Below are positions 34,412 through 44,717 of a DNA stretch of 64,000 nt, one piece after another (the stretch's first letter is position 1; each line of letters opens with the position of its first letter). The position numbers were made by a program, and so were the translations under genes. The notes under the pieces were generated by a model. That model was not told the DNA's origin, ran no database searches, and saw nothing but the letters and a program-made list of their open reading frames with translations. Source of the stretch: Lactuca virosa (taxonomy: Eukaryota; Streptophyta; Magnoliopsida; Asterales; Asteraceae); the NCBI GenBank assembly GCA_928212115.1, contig CAKMRJ010003334.1, positions 19,808,038 through 19,872,037 of the forward strand, read 5' to 3'.

Positions 34412-35140
34412 CTTGGTTTGAGTGAATTGGGGGAAACACACGTGTGAACCCAGTCTCAAATCAAGGAAATTTCGAAATAAATTCAAATGGTTTTCAAAAT
34501 AAGGAGGAGGATGCAGAGGGTACAATCAGCCGGAGCCTGTAAGTAAACCCCAAAATACCATACAGTTATTTGATATTGTGATATGTTAGAACAGCATGCT
34601 AGTGCTAGGCTAGGGATCTTCAGGAATCGCATGATAGACTTGCCTGATTATATGATGCCCATTAGCCTAGGGTTTCTTGTATATGGAATTGACATCATAA
34701 CTGTAGATGTTTAGTGTATGCATCACGGCTGTGCATAATAAAGACCTCATAGCCTGAGAATGTTGATTCGTCCTTCGGGTAGGATTGGACATTCGAAAGT
34801 CTATCGGGTCCAGTGTTATGTGCAGTTAGCATACACTAGCGCTGCAGGGGATGATGAAAGTTCATGGATGTGTGAGTTGTGAGAAGCGGTAAGACCCGTT
34901 GCGAGATAGTTGATATTCCTCTAGGGGAGAGGGTTGAGCGCATTTTATGTTGATGCTAGTGTTAGGGTGTTGTGGTGATACTTGAGACAAATATGGGTAG
35001 GTGTGGAAGGTAGTATGGGCCCGTACTACTGAAAGCACAGGACACATACACGTAGCAAGGAAGTCACAACCCCTAGGGTTTGTGGTTTTGGTCTCCCGAT
35101 ATTATGTTATTTATCTGATGAATTGAGTATATCTTTCAGT
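34412..35140 (+). other. Untranslated leader of element D
   Basis: 729 bases with no supported ORF. TCTTTCAG ends two bases before the gag ATG and could be a 3' splice site (inference). Confidence 0.5.
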
Positions 35141-36416
35141 ATGGTGGTGACGAGACGTTTTGCTGCTGGACTCGGATCAGGATCAGGGTCCGGATCGGGG
35201 TCAGGGTCGGGAGACGGAGGGTCGGAGGTGCCGGTAGCACCTGAGCCCGTGGTACAGATAGGGACAGAGGAGTTGGATGCCAGGATCCGGGAGATTATGC
35301 ACGACGAGATTGTTGCGGCATTCCGAGCGCAGCTGCCAGAGATGTTCGGGTCGATTAAGACTGCAATGGTTGAGTACTTTGATGAGCGATATGCAGCTCT
35401 AGCAGAGACAGCTGCCGCTGCAGCCACTTCGGCTGTAACTGTTGCAGGGGTTGGAGGAGGAGCCAACAAGGCTTTCCAGTACCGGGACTTCGATAATACG
35501 AAGCCCCCGACGTTTGATGGTACACAGGATGCGATCAGGGCTATAAGGTGGTTATCTGACGTGGAGGGATGTTTCTTCATGTGTTCATGTCCTGCTGACC
35601 AGAAGGTCAGGTGTGCCCTGAACCTGCTGAGGCTTGGGGCAAAGGACTGGTGGAGATTGACAACAGGGTCGTACACGGATGATCAGCGAGCTGTTGTTAC
35701 TTGGGAGCAGTTTCGGGATATGTTCCGCACCCGCTACGTTCCACGTGTCGAGCGGGAGCGGCTTGCTTAGGATTTTTTGACTTTGAGACAGGATGGGGAG
35801 TCTGTGATGGAGATTACCCGTATGTTCACGGAGAGGGCTATGTTTTGCCCGGAGTTTGCTTCAGAGCAGTCTCAGATGACTCGTTATCTGAGTATGCTCA
35901 AGACTGATATTCGACAGTTTGTGTCTACACAGCGATGCGATACCCTCCTGGATCTTCAGGAAGCCGCGAGGCGGAGTGAGTTGGAGATAGAGCTGCAGCT
36001 GAAGGAGCAGCGTCAGGCACCGGCACAGTCTCAGCCGGCGCCTAAGCGGTCTAAAACTGCTGATACTCGGACTGGGAATCAGCAGAGCCGCACTTGTGGA
36101 AAGTGTGGCAGGGGTCATTCAGGGGTTTGTCGAGCAGGAGGTGGGTGCCACAAATGTGGCAAGGAGGGGCACTATGCCAGGGACTGCCGTCAGTCCGCCC
36201 CTCCAGCAGATATGAGGATTTGTTACCATTGTCATCAGGTTGGTCATGTGAAGACCAACTGTCCGCAACTCGCCGCCAAGCCGGCGCAGGGTCCCGCGCC
36301 AGCTACTGTGAGGATTGGAGATGGGAGGCCAGTCAAGGTGGAGCCTCCGAAGGCTCAGGGTCGCGCCTTCCAGCTCACGGCCGAGGAAGCCAAGGCAGCA
36401 CCAGATGTGGTTGCTG
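35141..36416 (+). pseudogene. Gag of element D, one nonsense codon
   Basis: ATG at 35141 (M-V-V-T-R-R-F) is chosen because element C starts the same way. A Gly-Ser run (about residues 9-25), then an Ala-rich part, the Gag core (WLSDVEGCFFMCSC, LGAKDWWRL, around residues 130-175), a TAG at 35768-35770 (after R-E-R-L-A), and after it TRYLSMLKTDIRQFVS and two CCHC knuckles (CHKCGKEGHYARDC, CYHCHQVGHVKTNC). All in one frame. Gag packages element RNA. The part after the TAG runs on unspliced through the insert and stops at 36526. Confidence 0.85.
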
Positions 36417-36483
36417 ATACGTTTCTATTCTCTGTCTCAGTTATTGTATTTGTGTTATGCTTATTGGTTGTACCTGTGATTAG
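36417..36483 (+). other. Intron-like insert between gag and protease, element D (67 bases)
   Basis: Located at the same Gly codon as the insert in C. Ends with GTGATTAG before GTACGTTTTT; T-rich (long T/G runs). The donor here reads ATACGT where C has GTATGT, so the D copy is probably no longer spliced well. 67 is one more than a multiple of three: gag codons start at positions 2 modulo 3 and pol codons at 0 modulo 3, and removal joins them exactly. Unspliced translation adds a hydrophobic tail (LFSVSVIVFVLCLLVVPVI) and stops at 36526. Confidence 0.75.
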
Positions 36484-39400
36484 GTACGTTTTTAGTGAAT
36501 TCTTTTCCTGCTTTGGTTTTATTTGACTCGAGGGCGAGTCGGTCGTTCGTATCTCAGGCTTTCAGTAGAGGGTTTAGTGTGCCGGTAGATGAGCTTGAGT
36601 GTCCGTTGCGAGTTTCGATCGCCAACGAGCACGGGGTTTCTGCTTCTTCGGTCTACCGGGGATGCGAGTTGGAGATTTTTGGGGTGCCCTTCCCGATAGA
36701 TTTGATTCCTATTCCCATGGGGGAAGTGTGCGTGATCGTAGGGATGGATTGGCTCAGTCGATTTGGCGCCATGATCGACTGTGAGGGACAGCGAGTGGTA
36801 GTTCGAACCCCAAGTGGGGGATAACTGGTGGTATATGGTGAGGGCACCAGAGTAGGATCAGGGTTTTGTTCGGCCGCCAGGGCTCGGCAGTATATTCATC
36901 ACGGATGTGCAGGTTATTTAGCGTGTGTGGTGGACACGCGGGTCAGGGATCAGACTTCAGTTTCAGAGGTCCCGGTGGTTAGAGTGTTTGCTGACGTGTT
37001 TCCGGAGGAGTTACCTGGAGTGCATCCGGAGAGGCAGGTGGAGTTCAGGATTGATTTGGTGCCGGGGGCGTCCCCTATCGCTAAGGCGCCGTACCGACTG
37101 GCACCGCCAGAGATGCAGGAGTTGTCATCTCAGTTGCAGGAACTGCTGGGTAAGCAGTTTATTCGTCCAAGTAGTTCACCTTGGGGAGCACCCATCCTTT
37201 TCGTTAGGAAGAAGGACGGTTCGCACAGGATGTGCATTGACTTTAGGGAGTTGAATAAGTTAACGGTGAAGAAACGTTATCCACTCCCGAGGATAGATGA
37301 TCTTTTCGATCAACTGCAGGGTGCATCTTGGTTTTCCAAGATCGATTTGAGGTCCGGATATCACCAGGTCAGGGAGAGGGAGGAAGACGTGGAGAAGACC
37401 GCGTTTCGGACTCGTTATGGTCATTACGAGTTCGTGGTGATGCCGTTTGGGCTCACCAACGCGCCGGCAGTGTTCATGGATTTGATGAACCGGGTCTGCA
37501 GACCGATGCTCGATCGCTCGGTCATTGTGTTCATAGACGATATATTGGTGTATTCCAAGACCCGAGAGCAGCATGAGGAGCATCTCAGGGAGCTTTTGGA
37601 GGTTCTGCGGCGAGAACGGCTGTATGCCAAGTTCTCGAAGTGTGAGTTTTGGTTACGATAGGTTCAGTTCCTCGGACATCTTGTTAACAAGGAGGGGATT
37701 TTGGTCGATCCGGCCAAGGTGGAGGCGGTTATGCAGTGGGAGACTCCGAAATCTCCCTCAGACATCAGGAGTTTCTTGGGTTTAGCAGGGTACTACCGGA
37801 GATTTATACGAGATTTCTCCAAGATCGCAGTACCCCTCACTCGTCTTACGAGGAAGGGGGTGGATTTCCGGTGGGGCCTTGAGTAGCAGAGGGCGTTTGA
37901 GACCCTCCGACGATGTTTGTGTGAGGCACCAGTGTTGACGCTCCCCGAGGGAGTCGAGGATTTTGTGGTATTTTGTGATGCATCCATCACAGGTCTGGGG
38001 GCGGTCCTCATGCAGAGGGGACGGGTGATAGCCTATGCATTGCGGCAGCTGAAGCCACATGAGACGAGATACCCTACGCACGATCTTGAGTTGGGAGCGG
38101 TGGTTTTCGCTCTCAATATTTGGAGGCATTATCTGTTCGGGGTCCGATGTACTATATACACGGATCACAAGAGTTTGAGGCACATCATGGATCAGCCGAA
38201 CCTGAACATGAGGCAGCGCAGGTGGCTGGATGTAGTCAAGGACTATGATTGTGAGAGCCTTTACCATTCTGGTAAAGCGAATGTGGTTGTGGACGCTTTG
38301 AGCCGCAAGTCAGCTAGGTCTTCAACCCCAACAAGGTGTATGAGGATAACGGTGGATTCCCCGCTTGTGAGCTTGATTAGGGATGCTCAGGTCGAGGGCA
38401 TGAGACCAGAGAACTAGAAGATGGAGCGGATTAAGGGCGAGAACGCCCGGTTTGTTCAAGATAGCCACGGATTATTGACCCGACACGGTCGGGTTTGGGT
38501 TCCGATGACCGGAGGGATCCGACAGACAGTGATGGAGGAGGCTCATAAGTCTCACTTTTCTATACACCCGGAGGCCACCAAGATGTACCGGGATTTGAGT
38601 TTGAGCTACTGGCGTTCGTGCATGAAGCGAGAAATCACTTGGTACGTCGAGAGGTGCTTGACTTGTAGGATGGTCAAGGCCAAGCATCAGAGGCCGCATG
38701 GTAAACTGCAGCCCCTGGAGATTCCCATGTGGAAGTGGGAACAGATCACAATGGATTTCATTACAAAGTTGCCGAGAACGGCGAAGGGGCTTGATGTTAT
38801 ATGGGTCATCGTGGATCGATTGACCAAGAGTGCCCATTTCTTGGCCATACGGGAGAGTTCGTCGGCCGAGAAATTGGCCGATTTGTACGTCAGCGAGATT
38901 GTCTCTCGCCATGGGGTTCCAGTCTCCATTGTCTCCGATCGGGATGTCAGGTTTACTTTCCGTTTTTGGCAGAAGTTCCACGAGGAACTGGGTACGCGAC
39001 TGCACTTTAGTACGACTTTCCATCCGCAGATCGACGGTCAGAGCGAGCGGACCATTCAGACCCTCGAGGATATGTTGAGGGCGTGTGTTATTGATTTCGG
39101 TGGGAGCTGGGATTCTCACCTACCACTGGCAGAGTTCGCCTACAACAACAGCTATCATTCTAGTATTGGCGCCGCGCCTTTCGAGCTGTTGTATGGTCGG
39201 AAGTGTAGAACCCCAGTCTGCTGGGGTGAGATTGGGCACAGGGTGATGGGACGGACAGAGCTAGTTCTGCAAACTACCGAAAAGATACAGCAGATTAGAC
39301 AGCGTTTGCAGACCGCTCAGAGTCGGTAGAAGATTTATGCCGACAGACTCCGATCTGAGTTGGAATTTCAGGTGGGTGACATGGTACTCCTGAAGGTCTC

Positions 39401-39815
39401 ACCCTGGAAGGGTGTGATCCATTTCAGGAAAAGGGGAAAACTGGGTCCCCGCTTTATTGGGCCGTTCAGGATCATTGCCAGGGTTGGCAAGTTGGCTTAT
39501 AGGTTGGAGCTTCCGGAAGAGCTTAGCCGGATTCATAGCACGTTCCATGTTTCGCAATTGCGGAAGTGTATCATGGACCAGGAGGCAGTGGTATCACTGG
39601 ATGACATTCAGGTCGATGAGCGCCTGAATTATGTGGAGAGGCCGAGGGCCATTTTGGAAAAGAAGAAGAAGATCCTTCGGAATAAGGAAATACCTTTAAT
39701 GAAGGTGCAGTGGGAACATCGGAGGGGATCCGAGTGGACATGGGAGCCAGAGGCGGAGATGCGTGAGCATTACCCGGCATTGTTTATCCCAAAGGACTTC
39801 GAGGGCGAAGTCTAG
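36484..39815 (+). pseudogene. Pol of element D: protease, reverse transcriptase, RNase H, integrase, chromodomain-like tail
   Basis: One reading frame from 36486 to the stop at 39813-39815. Protease LVLFDSRASRSFV (the usual D-S-G has Arg for Gly) and VIVGMDWLS; reverse transcriptase MPFGLTNAPAVF and IVFIDDILVYSK (about 37430-37560); RNase H VVFCDASITGLGAVL and TDHKSL (37960-38180); integrase zinc region, ITMDFITKLP, SDRDVRF, QSERTIQ (38520-39070); tail HSTFHVSQLRKC to SEWTWEPEAEMRE. Five in-frame stops interrupt it: TAA 36825-36827, TAG 37659-37661, TAG 37884-37886, TAG 38415-38417, TAG 39327-39329. No frameshift. With the 67-base insert removed, gag plus pol would span 1536 codons including the terminal stop. 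Confidence 0.88.
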
Positions 39816-39818
39816 TTC

Positions 39819-39832
39819 AAGTGGGGGAGAAT
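39819..39832 (+). other. Polypurine tract of element D
   Basis: AAGTGGGGGAGAAT directly before the 3' LTR at 39833. Confidence 0.85.
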
Positions 39833-41831
39833 TGTAACGCCCCGATTCTCAGGTATGGATTTAAATAAAAGGTTATTTGGTTTTAAGTCCTACTCGACGA
39901 GTTGGTTGCCCCACTCGTCGAGTAGCAGCAGGTGGGATCGCGTGTTTAGTGACCTACTCGCCGAGTCCAAGAAGGGACTCGACGAGTAGGAGCTGGCAGA
40001 TGAAACCCTAAATCCTGGGGTTTTGCACCCTATTTAAAGGAGCCTCAGCCTCCTTTGGCCTCTTTATAGTCTTTGAGAGCTCAGTGAAACCCTAATTCGT
40101 GTGGTACTCTTCTTGGTGTGATTTAAGCCTTGGAAAAAAGGTTGGCTAGGAGGGAAAAGCTTGAAGAGCAAAGGAGTTGAAGCAAGGAAGGTGTGGGAAG
40201 CAGAACTTACCTCAGCTAGCATCTTCTGGAGGTATCAAGTTGCAATCTTTACTTCCCTTTCCTTCTAGATCTCTTTTCTTTTGGTTGAGTTTTAGGGTTT
40301 TATGGATTTTGAGTTGATATGGTGAGCTATGGGCTAGATCTGAAGTTGTAACTTCAGATCTGGACCCTTCCTAAGTCCTAGAGCCATAAAGTTACGGGTT
40401 TGGGGGTGATTGAGGCCCTCCTTGTGCATGAAACCCCATTAAGAGCTTAGAATTGCCATTAAGAGCCTTTTTAGTCATGCATGCACGTAAAGTTTGCAAC
40501 TTTACGTGAAAAGCATGCTCTAGAAGCTTGGATCTGTAATTTGGAGCCATTGCATGGCTTAAATGAGTCTGTATGGCTTAAGGACTGAAGGAACTCGGCG
40601 AGTCGCAAGGTCGACTCGACGAGTCGTATGAAGATGGCCTTGAACTCGACGTGTTGGATGAGCAACTCGGCGAGTCCGAGGAAGATTGCAAAAGACTCGG
40701 CGAGTTGTATGAACAACTCGGCGAGTCGGATGAGTTTTCTCTAGGATATGTATGCGTGTTTATCCGTCGAGTTGCAAGAAGGAAACTCGATGGGTGGCCT
40801 TAAGGTTTGATCAAGAATCGGAGGAACTCGACGAGTCACCTCGATGACTCGGCGAGTTGGAAAGTTCTTCAAGGAACTCGGCGAGTAGCCGAGGGTACTC
40901 GGCGAGTTAAGGTCAACATGGACTGTTGACCTTAACTGAGGACTTTGACTTTGACCAGGGGTTGACTAGTGGGTTATGGAGTACCTTATAAGGTTAAGGA
41001 CTTATGAGTATATTGTACTATGGTAATAGGTGGTGGAGCCTGTGTCAAGTGATCCGAGAGTTGGAGTTTACCTTCCGAGTCGACATTTGCAAGGTGAGTT
41101 ATCCTCACTATATCGATAGGGTCTAAGGCACCAAGATCGGCCCTTTAGTTGTTATCGTTATGATATGCTACATGTGGATATGATCTGTTAGATCAGAATC
41201 AGGAGAGACTGTATGTTATGCTCTTATGATCCGTAGGGATTGATATGTTAGTGACCTGCTAGGTTAGTGCTTTAGTTGGGAGAGATTGCTATGTTTGGTA
41301 ATCAGTGAGATAGATATGTTCGATGTTTGTATATGCCAGTAAATGTTAGTTATGCGCACATGGTTATTTGCTTGTTGCTTGGGTTGAGGCGGTCTTGCTT
41401 TGTGCTGAAGGCCAACACACCCTAGGAGCGGTCTGGGAAGACTGTAGGCCTACGTGGCGGTCCAGTCATGCCGAAGGCTCGGTATAGATTCAGTGGGACT
41501 ATAGGCCCTGTAGGGCGGTCCAGTCAGGCCGATGGCCCAGTATGCATGTTGATTGAATGATTGTTACGGATTTGGTATTATCAGTGTGGTATTGGTATTT
41601 TGGGGGTAGCTCACTAAGCCCTCGGGCTTACAGTTTTCAGTTTGTTGTTTCAGGTACTTCAGGAGATCATGGCAAGGCGAAGGCGTGACCGTACCGCTCC
41701 TCATCCTTATGATCTGGCTTTTGGGACACTCTGATTGAATAATGAATTGAAAACACTTTTGTAAACAATTACTATTTGGTTTTATTTATGCTTGAAAAGT
41801 TTAAATTGGGCGTAAAATTTTGGATGTTACA
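39833..41831 (+). repeat. 3' LTR of element D (1999 bases)
   Basis: TGTAACGCCCC to GGATGTTACA, matching 32451-34396. Retains a 53-base AT-rich segment near 41756-41810 lost from the 5' copy. ACTCGNCGAGT copies as in the 5' LTR. Confidence 0.95.
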
Positions 41832-41836
41832 GGTGG

Positions 41837-43498
41837 TGACTCGGTACTCGGACAGCGCTTCGTTACTTTTAAAACAATTTTCCTTTGACAAAACCTAGTA
41901 TCATTACCACTAGAGTTTAGTCTAATATTCACCGAGACTAATTAATAGTCTAGCTATTATTACTATTATATAAGCGTTAAACAATACTCTTCACCCACTA
42001 TGTACAGACAGGGGCCAGACATGGAACACCGGAGGGCAGGATCATTTTGGCATATAGCACTTCTGAATCCAGCAACCCAAGCGACCCTCCAAACCAGATT
42101 CCCCGTACCGCGAGTGGTTAAAAAGATATTATAACGAAACTTATATAACCCATAATAATAGCCCAAATAATTATGATAAGGTCCTAATAACATTATTATA
42201 TTTAAATAAAAGCTATATTAAATATAGTATAGGCGTAGCTCACTTACAACAGGTTTTTTATTAAAAACCGGGCTTCGCTGGAGCAGCGTTTCCGAGCCGG
42301 AAGCTTTTCTTCTCGGAGCCGTCGGGCGCTCCGTGGCTTCCTTCTCGTGCTAGGGAGGTTCCCTAGACTTGGGAGGGGTTTAGGGAGGCTAGAGAGAAGT
42401 TAGAGAGAGAAAGAAAGGCTTATGGTGTGAAGAAATTATGAAGAGTTCATCTCTTATTTATAGGAATTTTATAGTAAAGTAGCCTCCAAGCTTCGTCCGT
42501 ATCTTTCGCACACAAGCTCCATTTTCTACATTCTTTATATCCACGCATTGGTATTTACGAGTACTACAACTTTCATTTAGACCCCGTCGGCTAATTCTCC
42601 TTCTATCTCAGATTTACAAAAACCGTATCGTATTTATCGGGCACGAAGAGTGGCGACTAAGCTTCGTCCATATCTTTCGCATACGAGCTCCGTTTCCGAC
42701 GTTATTTATATCCACGTGTTGGTATTTACGAGTACTACAACTTTCATTTAGACCTCGTTGGCTAATTCTCATTCTATCTCGGATTTACAAAACAGTATCG
42801 AATTCGCCGCGCTCGAAAAATAGAGACTAAGCTTCGTCCATTACTTTCGCATACGAGCTCCGTTTTTGACGTTATTTATATCCACTCGTAGGTAAAAATA
42901 AAATCTACAACTTTCCTTTTTACTCCGTCGGCTAATTCTTGACCGATCTTAAATTTAACAGTAGGAGCTGATTACACTGTTAAATGTCCGCGTAAAATTC
43001 ATAACTTTTACATACGGACTCCGTTTTCGTCTGTCTTTTTGTCGTTCAGTTCCTATTAATGAGATATTCAACTCTCATTTAGGTCACGTAAGCCAAAAAC
43101 CGCTCAAACTAATCGAGTTTCGGGCCATGCACTACTATGCCAAATCTTAGAAAATTCATAACTTCCTCATACGAAGTCAGATTTGGGCGTTCTTTTTATG
43201 GATGTTCTCGGTTTAACATATTCTACGACTTTCGTTTACACCACTAAGGCTAAAAGTCGCTCTATCGTAAATTCACTATTTACGCTTCCCGGTGCCGTGC
43301 CGATTCCGTCGCGAAACTTCAACGAGTCATAACTTCTTCGTTATAACTCGGATTTCGGCGTTCTTTATATGTACGGAAACCTTGAGACATATTCTAAAAC
43401 TTGGTTAAGATTATTTATCCTAAATAATCTTTTGTCGAAAAGTCGTTTTCAACCCTTATTATCTCTATATTGACTAGCTCGGATCTACGGGTGTTACA
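41837..43498 (+). mobile_element. Solo LTR E, right part
   Basis: Continues LTR E after the D duplication (GGTGG 41832-41836) and ends GGGTGTTACA at 43498, before GCTGG. Net LTR length is about 2.7 kb. The absence of any internal region between perfect duplications marks it as a solo LTR. Contains an array with a period of about 170 bases. Confidence 0.85.
42488..43430. repeat. Array with about 160-171 base period in LTR E
   Basis: AAGCTTCGTCC starts at 42488, 42659 and 42829 (171 and 170 apart); later units keep CATACGNNNTCCG or CATAACTT at about 43010, 43176 and 43338. Each unit has a TTCATTTAGACC-like segment and a TCGGCTAA segment. Six diverged units in all. Confidence 0.75.
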
Positions 43499-44717
43499 GC
43501 TGGTGGACTCCATCTTCGTCAAGAAGATCGGACGCAATGTAGAAGTGTACGTGGACGACATGGTTGTCAAGAGTCTTAATGACGCAACTATGCTTAAATA
43601 CATCGAGTAAACCTTCAAGACCTTGGAGACGGTCCATATGAAACCAAACCCAGGAAAGTGAACCTTCGAAGTGGAAGAAGGACAGTTCTTGGGATACTAC
43701 GTTATGAGCAAAGATATCCAACCAAGCGCAACCAAGGTAGAAGAGCTTCTAGGAACAGGATCTCCAGTTGCCTTGAGGGACATGCAGGGATTGAATGGAA
43801 AACTGACTGTGCTCAGCCGTTTCATATCTAACTCAACAGAGAAATCCATACCACTCTTCCATACGCTTAAGGGTTGCATAGAAAAGAACAACTTCTGATG
43901 GACGACAGAAGCTGAAGCGGCACTACAATAGTTGAAGGAAGCCTTGCACAAGCTCCTAACTTTGGCCAGCCCTATACTAGGAGAAACACTCCTAGTATAC
44001 TTATCAGCATCCAATGAGGCCATATCCTCAGTCTTAGCAGTGGAGAGGAAGGGAAGAAAACTCTGAATCTACTTTGCCAGCCAAGCTCTGCAGGGACCTG
44101 GAATTAATTACCCTATTTTGGAGAAGTTGGTACTAGCCCTTGTCTACGCAACCCGACGTCTAAGACGCTATTTCTAGGCACATCAAATAAAATTCCTAAC
44201 CAATTTCCCGATTAAGCAAATCCTCCTTAAACCAGAAACATCAAGATGACTCGAAAAGTGGGCAATATAACTAGGGGAACATGACATCAACTATCACCCC
44301 CGAGCAAGCATCAAGGGGCAGTCTTTGGCAGACCTCCTATACCAGGTAACCCAGAAACACAATCCCAAGCCAATATTACAGGCAAAACGATAGTAATAGA
44401 CCGAGAGAAGGCGTGAGTATGGACGTTATTGACCGACGGGGCGTCAGGTATCGAAGTATTTGGAGCAGGCCTGATACTGAAAAGCCCAAGTGGGGGAAAA
44501 GTCACATATGTACTTCGTTTTAACTTCAACACATCAAACAAAAAAGCTGATTATGAAGCTCTACTAGCCGGCCTAAAGCTAGCAGAGAAGATGGGGCAGA
44601 AAGAGTAAGATCCATGACAGATTCGATGCTAGCAGCAAACCAAATCAATGGAGAATTTGCAATGAAGGATAAACGAATTGAGAAATACGTGAGGGCAGTC
44701 AAAAAGCTAACAAGCTC
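43499..44717 (+). pseudogene. Element F: Tat-type Ty3/gypsy reverse transcriptase and two RNase H domains
   Basis: Plus-strand reading with several stops: VEVYVDDMVVKS (reverse transcriptase catalytic motif, about 43540), FLGYYVMSKDIQ, then a first RNase H with TKRKGRKL-like and YPILEKLVLALVYA (about 44110-44150) and Y-H-P-R-A-S-I-K-G-Q-S-L-A-D, then a second RNase H with TDGASGIEVFGAGLIL (about 44437-44480) and NTSNKKADYEALLAGLKLAE. A second, archaeal-type RNase H is characteristic of the Tat lineage. Stops and missing parts show it is long dead. It is the host of H, E and G. Confidence 0.75.

Larger units (their letters stand above)
32451..41831 (+). mobile_element. Complete Ty3/gypsy element D (Tekay-like), duplication GGTGG
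   Basis: A 9381-base plus-strand element: LTRs 32451-34396 and 39833-41831, initiator-Met primer site, gag, intron-like insert, protease, reverse transcriptase, RNase H, integrase, chromodomain-like tail, polypurine tract. The target duplication GGTGG is perfect (32446-32450 and 41832-41836). By eye the LTRs differ by roughly one percent plus a 53-base gap, so insertion is fairly recent. Coding sequence has six nonsense codons but no frameshift apart from the insert. Confidence 0.95.

Noticed and set aside
35107..35676. 189-codon minus-strand ORF opposite gag of D
   Set aside because: Pro/Asp repeat produced by the Gly-Ser coding run on the other strand.
36414..36526. Hydrophobic stretch read as a true membrane segment of Gag
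   Set aside because: It is explained by a T-rich intron-like insert; the same position in A and G has no such segment.
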